A DNA stretch of 64,000 bases from Gentiana macrophylla (Eukaryota; Streptophyta; Magnoliopsida; Gentianales; Gentianaceae). The DNA is taken from contig JAOBSW010000552.1 in NCBI GenBank assembly GCA_026214975.1, forward strand, positions 309,279 to 373,278. Direction: 5' to 3'. The notes beneath the pieces were generated by a model. It saw nothing but the letters and a program-made list of their open reading frames with translations. It made no database searches and was not told the DNA's origin. Below, piece by piece: positions 1-10,835 of this stretch. The translations under genes and the position numbers were made by a program. Numbering within the stretch: the stretch's first letter is position 1; every line of letters starts with the position of its first letter.

Positions 1-2455
1 AACTCGAGTTCAAACCGAAAAAAAAAAAACGAATCAAACTTATTTACAGTTAAACATAGATAGACTAGTAACCCGATTCACTTTCTTTCCCATAAAAAAT
101 TTCCCACAAAAAATTTCCATATTACATTTTCATTTACCGCCTAAGAACCGTGAAGCCATAACCTAAAATTAATCTCATTTCCCGGCCTTTATTTGTTCTA
201 CACTCTCACAGCCTCTCTGCAGATAATTACATATTTTAGTTTGACGTTGTATGTTTATGCTATTATTAACGGTGTTGAGAGCTTCAATTTGTCAAGGTAA
301 TCGCTTAATCTACTGCTGTGATTCTTCATCTTGTTTATAGGTTCGATTGTTTTGTATTCGAAATCAATCGCTTGTTAAATCCTTTATTCTTATCACAGAT
401 AGCAACAAAATTAGGGCACGTACAAAATTGGGGCTGAAATTGATGGAATTTCAGCAGAGCAGAGCAGGGCCTATTTCCGTAGTTTATGCAGTGTTTGTAC
501 AGCTAATTTCTCACTAATTTCTTGTTAATCTATCTCTACTTTTGCCTTGATTTTCATTTGAGAGCTCGTTTCACTTCGTTTATATTAGATTAGCACAAGT
601 TTAAGTTATTCCAATCAGCTGAATCCGATAGGATTAGGTAGGTAAGGATGAAGCGAAGAAAATCTAGGAGAAATGTCCATAGTATTTCTAGGAGACAAAA
701 AAACAGCATTCCTGACTCGGTTGATATGATTAGCGCTTTACCGGACCCCATTTTGGGTTCGATTCTGTCTTGTCTTCCTACAAAGGAAGCTGTAGCCACC
801 TCCGTTCTATCAGAAAGATTCAAATTCATGTGGAGGTCGGTCCATAATCTTAAATTCTTTCATTTGGGCTATAGGGGAGAACGGTATGAAGGTGAAGATA
901 TGAAATTCGTTGAATTTGTCAACTGTGTTTTGCTTCTCCATTATTCTAGTTTGCTGCATAAGTTCAATTTGTTTTGGAAACCTAGGTGTATTTTATCTCA
1001 TGTCATTTCATGGATCAGAACTGCAATTACGAAAAATGTCCAAGATCTATTGTTATGTGTTGAGACCGGTGATGTACCAAATAGTAGTCCTGAACCGATT
1101 GAAATGCCGATGAGTGTTTTCAACTGTGACTCGCTACGATTTTTGGAGTTAGATGGTGGCATTTCTTTTTATGTAGAGGACGTGATTTTCCTTCTAAGAC
1201 TCAAAAGTCTAAAACTTTTTTCAGTTGACTTCAAGTCTATGAAGGCTTTTGCAAAGCTTATAAGCGGATGTCCAATGCTGAACTTTCTACTCGTACATAT
1301 TGACATTGACTACATGATAGATTATTTTGGAATAGGAGATCATGATTTTGCGTATATAGTATCTTCAAATTCCTTGAGACGCTTTGTGCTATGTATCAAT
1401 AAAAAGGAAGAGCTGCACTTTCTGATTTTTTATTGTAACCTGATGTTAAAGAGTCCTTCACTCGAGTACCTCACAATAGATGGTCATCTACATGAGGATT
1501 CATGTCAAAGAAAGTCTAAGCTTTCTGGTGGAAGTTAACTTAATGATCGATTTGCGTGAAGATGATTTCTACGAAACCGACATTTGCAATGCAGTCGTTG
1601 ATGTAGTTCGTGCTTTCAATTGTGCAAAAACTCAGAATTTTTCAAGCGATGTGATGTGGGTAAGCTACTCTTTTTCTCTAGGAAGATTAATGTTTTGTAC
1701 ATCGGTATTGGACTTCTACACTTGTGTTTGTCAATGTTGTTGCCTACGCCGGATCACTAACGTTTGATATCATCAGGCTCTTAACAATGCCACAATTAGT
1801 TTGTCGATTGCGTTTAAGAGATTGGTGACATTCGTGACAGAATGTTATTGCAGTCATTGTTGCTTATTACAATATTTCACCCAATCCTCAGACAATTTAG
1901 AAGACCTCACGATATATCAGATTTGTGTTTGCAAGAGAGTATGGTTTTTGTTAATTAAACAATGTTAAGTATAATTATTGATGTGTTTTCTGTGATGTCA
2001 GGGTGGTAGAACCGATAGTCATTCTCATCACACAAACTGGAAAGCTCCTGTAGAAGTTCCAAGATGCTTGTCAAACAGCTTAAAGAAGATTGAAATTCAT
2101 GTTTATTTTGGTTTAGCCGATGAGCGTGAAATGATACGTTATATCTTAAAGCATGGAAGTGCCCTTGAACTTATAAAGATTGCATTAGATAGAAACCGGG
2201 AGGACGAAAGTTTGAGTTGATTCAAGAGATGAATTCGCAGTTGATCAGTACAAGCCAGATCCTGTTGTAACAAGTTGAAACTTTGATTCAGTATTGGGCT
2301 TAAACTTGAATAATCGAGTCATTGTGATTAAGATGAATGGTGTGATATGGAGACTTTTTAGAGCAGACCTAAATTTAGGGATTTTATTGAAGGAGGACAT
2401 GTTATAATTACAGCATAAGTTTTGATAAATTATTATGTAGGATAATATTGGTGAT
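1..2455 (+). repeat. Segmental duplication, copy 1 (left block)
   Basis: This block carries F-box copy 1 and its flanks. It is nearly collinear with about 22570-25860, which holds F-box copy 2. Similarity starts at the window edge in a CTCGAG/poly-A-rich stretch and runs through the upstream region, all exons and introns, and the 3' flank. It breaks near 2455, after a shared GGATAATA stretch. It resumes at 6187, where the other copy continues without a gap. The true left end lies outside the window. Confidence 0.85.
648..2220 (+). pseudogene. F-box/FBD/LRR protein gene, copy 1, one frameshift
   Basis: F-box proteins of this class are substrate receptors of SCF ubiquitin ligases; the target here is unknown. 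The ATG at 648 starts a basic N-terminus, followed by an F-box at about residues 25-70 (ISALPDPILGSILSCLPTKE), an LRR-like middle (LKSLKLFSVDFKSMKAF; SLEYLTIDGHL) and a C-terminal FBD-type end (APVEVPRCLSNSLKKIEI). I infer three exons: 648-1659, 1777-1938 and 2002-2220. The introns at 1660-1776 (GTAAGC...CAG) and 1939-2001 (GTATGG...CAG) are GT-AG. Exons 2 and 3 are in frame (54 and 73 codons). Exon 1 is 1012 nt and has one extra base near 1496 relative to copy 2 (CATGAGGATTC against CATGAGATTC), which shifts the frame. Without it the product would be about 463 aa, normal for the family. It may be a recent pseudogene or a base error. Confidence 0.8.
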
Positions 2456-3254
2456 TGGCAGATTAAGGAGGTTTAATAATTAATAGAGAATTAGGGATAA
2501 TGATAGCTTTTGGAATATTTTTGAGTAACAGGACAGCCATATTCCTGGGAACTTTTTTCTGGAAACTTTTTTTTTTTTTTTTAATTTTCGGCTTGGAAAA
2601 AGATGCACTAGTGGATGGTAAATAACAGAGTTGTGGTGATCTATGATCATGCAGCTCCATAATATTTGACCACAGGTGTGCATGTCTTAGGATAGTTGAG
2701 ATATTCTGGGAACATATTATTTTGTCATGATATAAACAGAACATTAAAGTAATTGAAAGCATATGCTAATTAAGTAGTAGACGACCTCGCATATTTTGTC
2801 ATCTTCTTCTGCCCTTTTGGACCATGCCAGATCACTTATAAGTGTTCATGGCAGTTTTGGGATTGTGCTTCTTGTAACTGTTAATGAACTTACATTATTA
2901 GTGCAAAGTATAGTAAGATGAAATATGCTAGACTGATGAACACTTGATCGTCATGTACTTATGGCTTGTTTCGGGGCTCTGTTTACCCCTAAGCCTGATT
3001 TATTGTACCTCTTGCCTCTTTTTATTATTATGATTGTAGTTGCTGAATGATGGTGATGGATTGGTACATTTTCTGATGATTCACAGCTTGTACCTCCGAC
3101 ACTCTGTAGCTCTCATTTTAGATGGACTGGGGTTATATGAGTCCATAACTTGGCGTAATGTTTATGCGTGGAGATCATTTCAAATACACCTATTCAAAGA
3201 CCAGATGCGCAAAGTCCTAGGAACTTTTTCCTGGAAACTTTTTTTTAATTTCTT

Positions 3255-3625
3255 TTTTCTCTTTCCTCCCTGATTTTCAAACGATCATATCTTTGATCTG
3301 GATATCCAAACGCAATAAAAATTTCACTGAATTTTTTATTTTTTGATGCTCTTCGTTTTGAGACTTGGTTCGATATAATTACATCGTTTTTCGTGAGATT
3401 CACTGTCGAAATTCACTCAGTGAATCTCTCCGGTGAATCCTGAAAATCAGTGAATATCGAAGTGAATTTCGAACAATAGTGAATTTTGACAATGGATTTT
3501 CTGAAATCACGTCGGAATATGTTAGATGTGGTCTCAAAATAAAGAGCATGAAAAAAATAAAAAATAGGTGAATGAATTTTCAAATTTGGAGTTGTAGATT
3601 GAAAATGTTTAAGAAAATGGATGAG
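3255..3625. repeat. Degenerate inverted repeat (foldback-like)
   Basis: The left arm near 3335-3365 (TGATGCTCTTCGTTTTGAGAC) is matched in inverse near 3530-3560 (GTCTCAAAATAAAGAGCAT). The flanking T-rich and A-rich stretches extend the pairing. Between the arms lie short repeated GTGAAT/ATTCAC motifs that also pair. This looks like a decayed foldback element, but I could not define ends or a target duplication. Confidence 0.5.
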
Positions 3626-3639
3626 AGAATTTGTGTTGA

Positions 3640-3654
3640 GTTTTTTTATTTATT

Positions 3655-3706
<52 letters not shown>
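3640..3706 (+). repeat. TTTA/TTA microsatellite
   Basis: About six TTTA units are followed by about 14 TTA units. Confidence 0.95.
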
Positions 3707-3708
<2 letters not shown>

Positions 3709-4049
3709 TTTTTTAGAAAACCTGGGCCAGAAAAACAATTAAAAAAAAAATAGTTTTATCATTTATACAAAAGTTTTAAAAAGTTGTCATTCTCCTTAAT
3801 TGATGAAATGTTTGTGTCATTCTCCCTCATTATCCCAATTAACCCAATAATTAAGAGAGATTGAGGGAAAAGTCCTTTTTTAATTACAAAATAAATAAAT
3901 AGGACACTCCTTTTTAACAGAAAAAAGATGAAAAATTTCACACTTTGACCAAAAATATTTCTTAATAACAGTCGCGCTAGGTTTGGGCCGTTTGACACGC
4001 TGGATAAGGTTTGGTACATGCTTGGCTTATGTTTTATTTGTTTTTTTTT

Positions 4050-4340
4050 TTTTCAAACACTCGTAACTTTTGATTTATAACTCCGATCATCGAAATTTTT
4101 TCACCAAAATTCATATTTTTTTTTGCTCTTTAATTTGAGCCCAAATACGATACCCTTCCGACGTAAATTTTGAAAGCTGAAAAAAAAAATTTGCATTAAC
4201 CGGAGCGTTTTTCTTATAAACGACCGTAACTTTTGATTTAGAACACCGATCATCAAAATTATTTCACCAAAGTTCATATTTTTTTTAATCTTCATTTTGA
4301 TACCTTTTCGACGTAGTATTTGAAAGCCGAATTTAATCGC
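4050..4340 (+). repeat. Two-unit diverged tandem repeat, period about 164 bp
   Basis: The phrase CGTAACTTTTGATTTA followed by CCGATCATC, CACCAAA and TTCATATTTTTTTT occurs near 4065 and again near 4229. A CGACGTA motif follows at matching distance in both units. The second unit ends near 4340. The repeat is noncoding. Confidence 0.75.
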
Positions 4341-5302
4341 AACATTTACACTAACACATCAGAAAACAGTATCAGTATCAGTAAATAATATCAGGCTCAT
4401 TTAAGGCTTAATTCAAGTGACCATTTCAAGGCACACATATCTGGCTCATATAATGCCCATTTAAGGCTTAATTCAATGGATAAAGAGGGAATATAATACC
4501 CTAAAAAAGAAATAGAAGAAATAAGAATTTATAGATTGAGACAGCAACAAAAACATTAGCCCACAATCATGGTACTGTGGTAACCATGATACAATTACAA
4601 TATTGGGATGAATATCATAGGCATTTCTTGCCGCTCTAACGTTGTGTGCAAAGAAGACCAATAGATTGCAAAAACAAAGCTTAGGAATCCGGTTGCACCT
4701 AAAAGCAATAAATTGTGAAATTAATGGTTAGTTCATCAATGGTAGAAATAGTAACATTGGAAAATGATATAACCAAATCCAGGAACTCTTAATACTATTA
4801 TTATTTTTGTTCAAAGTGATATGAAATAGAAACTCAAGGCTCGTATCATATAAGGCTCATATAAGGCACAAAATATGACTAACAGTATCATATAAGGCAC
4901 ACAAGATCTTGAATATCAATAACAATGATGTCGATGTCGATGTCGACGTCGATCGAAAAATGATCGAGGCTCATTTAAAGCTTAATTCAAGTGACTACTT
5001 CAAGGCACACAAGAAGATTACAGTCATTCTCTGGATTCTGGTGCAATGTTTAAGTGAATCATAATATGATCAACAAAAAGTGAAACACCAACAAATTTCT
5101 TAACACAAAGATTGAGGGTTGTTTTGGTTATAGTCAAATTGTTCTAAACATTAGGCAAGGCAGACTCTTAACAAATAGGTAGGTGATTTTTTAGATAAAC
5201 AGAATTTGATGACACAAAAATATAACATGGAACAAAGTCCATAACCCACAAAATTGAGAGAGACTATATATATAGCTAAGACAACCATCCACATTTGACA
5301 CT

Positions 5303-5640
5303 AGAAGCATTCTAATTCGAACAAACAATCGTTAAAAAACACGACGATCCACATTTGACAAACAGAAAGCTTACAAAAATGCTACTAGAAGCACTTTAAT
5401 CCAGCAAACAAACCTTCAAAAATACAACCATCAACATTTGACCAGCAGCAAGCTTACAGAAATGCTACTGTAAGCATTCTAATTCAACAAAGATGCATTA
5501 AAAAACACAACCATCCACATTTGACCTGCAAGAAGCTTACAAAATGCAACCAGAAGCACCTTAATCCAGCAAACAAATCCTTGAAAAATACAACCATCAA
5601 CATTTAACAAGCAGCAAGCTTACTGAAACACTACTAGAAG
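5303..5640 (+). repeat. Tandem repeat of about 82 bp in dimeric (164 bp) order
   Basis: Four units start near 5303, 5387, 5469 and 5551. Each contains GAAGCA(Y)T, a CAACCATC(C/A)ACATTTGA core and AAGCTTAC. Units 1 and 3 resemble each other (TTCTAATTC), as do units 2 and 4 (TTTAATCCAGCAAACAAA), so the repeat behaves as a duplicated dimer. Confidence 0.8.
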
Positions 5641-5649
5641 CATTATGTA

Positions 5650-6040
5650 ATGTTCCAATAGAATTGAGGAGAAATTGAAGAATTTGGAAGCTCAAATAGC
5701 TGAGCTGAAGAAATTGAAGGAGAACTCTAGTTTCAATAAAGTTTCGAAGAATTTGTGGAAATGTTCCAGTTTATCATCATCAAATGCTCAAGCTATTTAC
5801 GAAATTGCAGCTTCAAATTTGAAATCGATGAAAGAAGAACACGGAATCGAGATTGAACGGCCGAGACATTCTCGTTGCGATTCAGTGGAAATTTTAGAGA
5901 CCTCTGATTCAGTAATGAGCTTAAGATCTCGAGTTCCTAGAGTTCCGAAACCTCCGCCTCATCCTAGGGTTTGCAGGCTTCAAATCGATGAACGAGACGA
6001 AGAAGAAAGAGTGGGCGAGGAAGAAGAAACAACGTGCTGA
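5650..6040 (+). pseudogene. CHUP1-like coiled-coil/proline-rich protein fragment
   Basis: The open frame from the ATG at 5675 gives 121 aa. It begins with a short coiled coil (MKNLEAQIAELKKLKE), then a polar stretch and the motif RSRVPRVPKPPP near residues 87-98. That motif and its order after a coiled coil match the plant CHUP1-like family (the At4g18570 type), which binds actin or microtubules. The family proteins exceed 600 aa, and the conserved C-terminal domain is missing: the frame drifts into an acidic tail and stops at 6040. I see a gene fragment, probably carried by transposition or left by deletion. The assignment rests on the motif and order only. Confidence 0.45.
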
Positions 6041-6186
6041 AGATAAGGGTAATTTAGTCCGACTGAAATTATTTATCCTTATTGCAACTAAAGAAAGATG
6101 TGTGGATTAATGCTTAATTAAGAGTGGAAAAGTGGACTTATACCTAATTTTTCCAATAATTAATTGGTAGCTTTAATGAATCTATG

Positions 6187-6488
6187 CACATGTGTTTGAT
6201 AAAATGCTTGACATAGTCCCCTTTTTGGGTGGGGATTGGGGGTAGGGGTTGGGGATTTTATATTAGGGACATGATGAGAATCAAACTCCTTTCATTAGAA
6301 AGTGCAAATGTCTATATCACTAGTCAGATCCGATTTCCTTGCAATGGCATGTATGCTTTGGTGTGATGTAAATTAAACATTTTGACATGAAAATTCACAA
6401 CCCGCAGTTTCTTATTTATATTGAAAAACTCTAACACTAGTGTTTTTCCGTGTAAATGTATGTGCATAAAATAGAGTGACCAGATAAA
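6187..6488 (+). repeat. Segmental duplication, copy 1 (right block)
   Basis: It starts at CACATGTGTTTGATAAAATG and contains a G-rich stretch (GGGGGTAGGGGTTGGGG). It matches about 25871-26183 and ends near CCAGATAAA. It shows that copies 1 and 2 were one unit before the 3.7 kb indel. Confidence 0.8.
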
Positions 6489-7713
6489 TTTTTTTTTGAT
6501 AAGTTAGACTCGAATTGGATTTATTGAACCTATTAAGAATCCTAAAAGATTGTCAATAGCTACATTAAACAATTTTATTGGCTTGTATTTGATAAGAAGA
6601 CTAATAAGATGGAATGGTGTGATAAAAATGGCTTGCACAAGAATGACATTAAGACATATTATTTCTTTGATGAAAAGTTTAATTTTTTTTTATGGAAATA
6701 AAGAATGTATTCAACTAAATCCCTCGAACAAGCGGATAGAACATCATCCAGGGGGAATATACAACTAATGCCGGACCACCGGCCGGACTAACCCCCGGAT
6801 CACTACCGGACTACCACTAACCCACAACTCACTATAAAACAAAATAAAAGACATAAAAATAGGGACAGAAGATAAGAGCTTTGGGGAAAAGCCCTGAAAA
6901 CGCCAAAGTCTAAAAAACTCCTCAGAGATAGCTTTGGCAACGGTAACGAAAGGAGAAGAACCATGCTATCGTAACAACATTGTTTCTATCAATTTCTTTT
7001 CCTTAACATATTTTTCTATGTCCTCTTAACATATTCTTAAGAGGTTCGAATCCCGTAAAGTAACGACTTCTTTCAGTTGTTTAGTATAATAGCAAACCCG
7101 CGATTTTGAGAATTTGGTTACCTGATTAATATCACCACTCATCCCTTAGGACAGGCGGAGTGAGAAACCTTTTGGTTAGGGTTTAACGATTTGAGAGGAA
7201 ATTAGAATATACATGTGCATAATTCTTATTAAATCAATACATATAGTTTAGTATAATCCTTTTCAAGCATAAATTTAAAATGTGGATAACCACATCTGGT
7301 AATTTTAGTGTGGTGATTCCATTCCATACGACAAATAGAAGTCCTAAACCGTTTATACATTGATTCCGTTTCTTTGACAAATTTGCAAAAAATCACACAT
7401 TAGGGGCAGAAATGCGAATTCCGACACTATGCACAACACCTACGTTGAAGTGTCGGTTCTTAGCAGCTAGGTATACTTAGGTCAATTTACAGCAACGATT
7501 AATTCTAAGTTAAATCAAAGCAGAGATTAGAGCCTCTATATGACAAATATATATAATGTGATTGAATTGCAAATACAATCAAAATGTACTTAGAGTTTCT
7601 TGAAACCAACTTTCAACAATAGTGCAATATGCACTTTATTTATACAAAACAGTAACATAAATTGCATCATCATGTTGTTCTCTAGCTACCCGAATTCACC
7701 CAACACATTCACT
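6489..7713. other. Intergenic region, nothing recognised
   Basis: I see no coding region. There is a short CCGG-rich stretch near 6770-6820. A lone pol-III B-box-like sequence (GGTTCGAATCC, near 7042) has no matching A box or tail. This is the 3' flank of the minus-strand receptor kinase. Confidence 0.5.
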
Positions 7714-8099
7714 CTATCTACGCGAAATCAACGGTCGTATTTCTGAATCTCTTTCTGTACGTGACGATATCATCTTTAGCTTTGTGATTGAACTCAACAC
7801 TGCTTCCATGTCAGGTAGGTCCTTCGGATTCGTGTTTGTGCAGGTCAAGGCTAAATTAAGCAGGCCTTCGATTGTCTTTTGCTTCTTAAATACATAAGGA
7901 GCAAATTGAGGATCAACAACTTGTTGTAAGCTATTGATGCCATTTTCAAGGGATTTTTGCACAAGCTGAGAAAAAGTTATTGGCGCCCCTTCTTCATCTG
8001 TAAGACCAGTTGGCCTTCTCTTTGTGATGAGTTCCATTATTAAGACACCAAAGCTGAATACATCCACTTTTGTTGTGACTGTCCTCATATATGCAAACT
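7714..8099 (-). pseudogene. FLS2-like receptor, exon 2 (kinase C-lobe)
   Basis: The acceptor GCGACAG at 8100 joins G/AG to complete the APE glutamate, giving MAP-E-FAYMR. The exon encodes VTTKVDVFSFGVLIMELITK, a RRPTGLTDEE stretch and a tail ending in ISRR. The stop is at 7714. This exon has no break. Confidence 0.88.
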
Positions 8100-9070
8100 C
8101 TGTCGCAGTATATATAACATATATTGTTATTAGAATATACGATCTCAAATTAGCGTAAAATATTCAAGTTATATTTTGTGTTATATTTTCAAGAGTTGGA
8201 AAAGACAAGCAGATTGTAGCTGGAGGCTTAAAACTAGGTTACACGGATGCAAGATTTTGTAAAGTATACGATACGAATGTAGAGGTAACTGTACCGAAAT
8301 GAAAATTAGAACCAACGAGTGCATAATAAAACTATGAGGATCGAACTATAAATATTAAACAGCAAAAAAGAAAGCATTTTCTAAGTGAATTTTCATTGTT
8401 TCGAATGCTTTTTTCCCTTCCTGCTTTTCATTATTTATTTATTTATTGTTAGCATGATTACATATTCGTACGTAGCAGATGCAGAACTCTCTACCAAATA
8501 AAAATAGGATGGATGGGAATAAAAGACACAATAGGTGGCAAAAATAGTAACAAGACCGTGGAAATAATACTTGAGCGAAAAAAAATAGTGGAATCAACAC
8601 AAATTCACTATTCGCTACATGTGAAACACTGAAATCGAACACAAATCCAATATTTCTCTAACACCCCTTCAACCACGAATTCCACTACACATATCCACTA
8701 ACTTGCTATTTTTGCAAAACGAGGTTAAAATATATCAGATAGATGTCAAAATAGAATAGGGCGAAAAAAATATGGTAAAAGAATTACGATTTTTTAGAGT
8801 TTAAAACAAAAGGTAGATTTGTTACTGTAATTGAGTTGGCCAGAAAGTATTCGTCTAGGGGAATAGAATTTTGTTAAGAGAATAGAATTTTGTCATTTTT
8901 GCTTTAAATAATTTACACCGGATTAAATCCCTATTCTATGTAAATATTGTTGTTTTAAACAAGTGTCTTATATAATACCCATACATCGTAGGTTCATGTT
9001 CATTAGGAATTTATGACAACATTAAAAATAATATAGAAAATCAAATGAATGACAAAATTGTAGGATTTAC
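8100..9070 (-). other. Intron of the FLS2-like gene
   Basis: A GT-AG intron of 971 bp, AT-rich, at the position expected for FLS2 orthologues (inside the kinase activation-segment end). I see no transposon in it. Confidence 0.8.
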
Positions 9071-9905
9071 CTGGTGCCATGTAGCCAATTGTTCCTTCAA
9101 ATGCTGATGATGAAGCTATATTACTCCCACTGTCAAAATGAATACCTAACATCCTAGCTGTTCCAAAATCACTCACATGAGCAACCAACTCTGCATCCAG
9201 AAGAACATTTGCCGGTTTCAGATCACAATGAACGATGGGGATATCATATCCTGAATGAAGATAAACAAGCCCACTTGCTATAGAAATCATAACATCAATT
9301 CTTTTAGTAATTGTCCACTTATCTTCCTCAAGAACTGATCCATGTATAATGTTCTCCAAGTTCCATGTACTGTAAAACCAATGCGTACAATTTTCGACAT
9401 TCATATCCATATCCAAGAACCTTAACCAGATTCCTATGTCTCAACTGACTCAATGTCTTGGCTTCCCTATCGAAAGATTTCTCTGAATTTGTTGAAAACT
9501 GAGAAAAGTTCAATCTTTTTATAGCTACAATCTGCCCATCATCTTTCCTTTTACCCTTGTACACAGTGCTTAAAGTACTGGATCCAATGATGTTATCCTC
9601 GCTGAAGAAATCAGTCATTTGTTCCAAATCATTCATAGAGTATCTTATATATGGATAAGTTGCAGCAAAGTGTGGTTTTGTGTTCCCCGTTTCTGTATGT
9701 TTTCGCGTTTTGTATCTCCAGTAGAAAAAAATCACCAGAACCGCAAGAAAAAGTACAAAAGCAAATGCAATTACTATCACAATGATGATAGTTTTATTTC
9801 TGAAATGATGGGAACGTTTAATGTGTTTTCTAGGGATGCATGCAATGGAAAGTAGATATCCACAGAGATCTGGATTCTCAATCAAACTCGAATTAGTTAT
9901 GTTTC
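9071..9905 (-). pseudogene. FLS2-like receptor, membrane segment and kinase N-lobe/catalytic loop
   Basis: It encodes the cap cysteines (NPDLCG), a single membrane segment and a basic stop-transfer. The kinase start follows: IIGSSTLSTVYKG, VAIKRLN, and [20 protein letters not shown] frameshift near 9360 separates LQYME from NLENIIHGS. The catalytic loop is [14 protein letters not shown] (cysteine before the aspartate, a non-RD kinase) and the metal loop DFGTAR. The exon ends at a GTAAAT donor at 9070. Confidence 0.88.
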
Positions 9906-9965
9906 TGAATATCCCTTTATCTGGAACAGGGCCTTCAAGATGATTGAAAGAAAGGTTAAGAATTC

Positions 9966-10835
9966 TTAAGGTGGAGATATTACCAAAGCTTTCGGAATTA
10001 GACCACTGAACATGTTATGTGAAAGATCAAGTGAGTAAAGATGCATTAGGCTTGATAAACTCACGGGAATTTCACCCTTGAGCTGATTTCTTGAAAGATT
10101 CAAGTTAGCTAGTTCTGTCATTTGACTAAAGATTTGACCCGCGAGAATTCCTGATAGGTTGTTTCCAGAAACGTCTAGTGTAATAAGATTTAGACATCCT
10201 TGTAATGTTACAGGGATGCTTCCTGATAAATTATTGTTCGATATGTCCATCACCTGAACCATAATCAACTTCCCTATCTCTTTCGGTAATGTTCCCTCAA
10301 AGAAATTGTATGAAAGATTGAGGTATGTGCTTGCAATTACAGAAGCTAGAATAGGTCCACTCAGATGGTTCTTTGACAAATCCAAGTTCGTTAGTGTCTT
10401 GATTTGCTCCATGCTTTTCGGGATCGTTCCATTCAGCTTGTTTCCACTTAGATCTAAGTAAGAAAGAAACTCAAGATTCGAAATAGCATATGAGATTGGA
10501 CCTTCTAGCTTGTTCTGGTTGAGCTTAATAATAGTGAGTCGTTTCAGTTCAAAAAGCTCATTCGGAATAGTCCCTTCTAGTGAATTTTGAACGAGAGAAA
10601 TAGCTTGAAGATTGCTGAGATTTGAAAGTTCCAGAGGAATTGAGCCTGAGAAATTATTCTTGCTAAGAACTAATAATCTCAATTGGATAAGATTCCCGAT
10701 TTCTCGTGGAATTTTTCCAGAAAATGAATTATCACGAATAGATAGGAGTTGGAGGTTCAGTAGATATCCAATGTTTAGACTGAGCCCCCCGTTGAACTTG
10801 TTAAAGCCTAAATGAAGAGTCTCAAGCATAGAGCA
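9966..10835 (-). pseudogene. FLS2-like receptor, C-terminal LRRs
   Basis: The frame continues from the LTR insertion as MLETLHLGFN and carries about 11 LRRs (for example LDLSGNKLNGTIPKSMEQIK and LNLSRNQLKGEIPVSLSSL). It runs out of frame at PKALVISPP near 9985. One base shift gives the expected GNISTLRILNLSFNHLEG and the juxtamembrane LRR cap that leads into NPDLCG. Confidence 0.85.

Larger units (their letters stand above)
2456..6186. other. 3.7 kb block present only in duplication copy 1
   Basis: Copy 2 joins 25860 directly to the counterpart of 6187, so this block is an insertion in copy 1 or a deletion from copy 2. It has no intact gene. It holds two copies of a GGAACTTTTTYCTGGAAAC motif (about 2550 and 3218), a degenerate inverted repeat, a TTA microsatellite, two tandem-repeat blocks and a CHUP1-like fragment at its right end. 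I see no convincing target duplication or terminal repeats. Confidence 0.7.

Noticed and set aside
2463..2762. 99 aa minus-strand frame
   Set aside because: It spans a poly-T run and has no recognisable domain.
6550..6768. 72 aa frame
   Set aside because: Low complexity, no motif, no conserved neighbour.
7030..7060. Possible tRNA gene or SINE (GGTTCGAATCC)
   Set aside because: There is no A box at the right distance, no cloverleaf and no poly-A or T tail. A single B-box match is weak.
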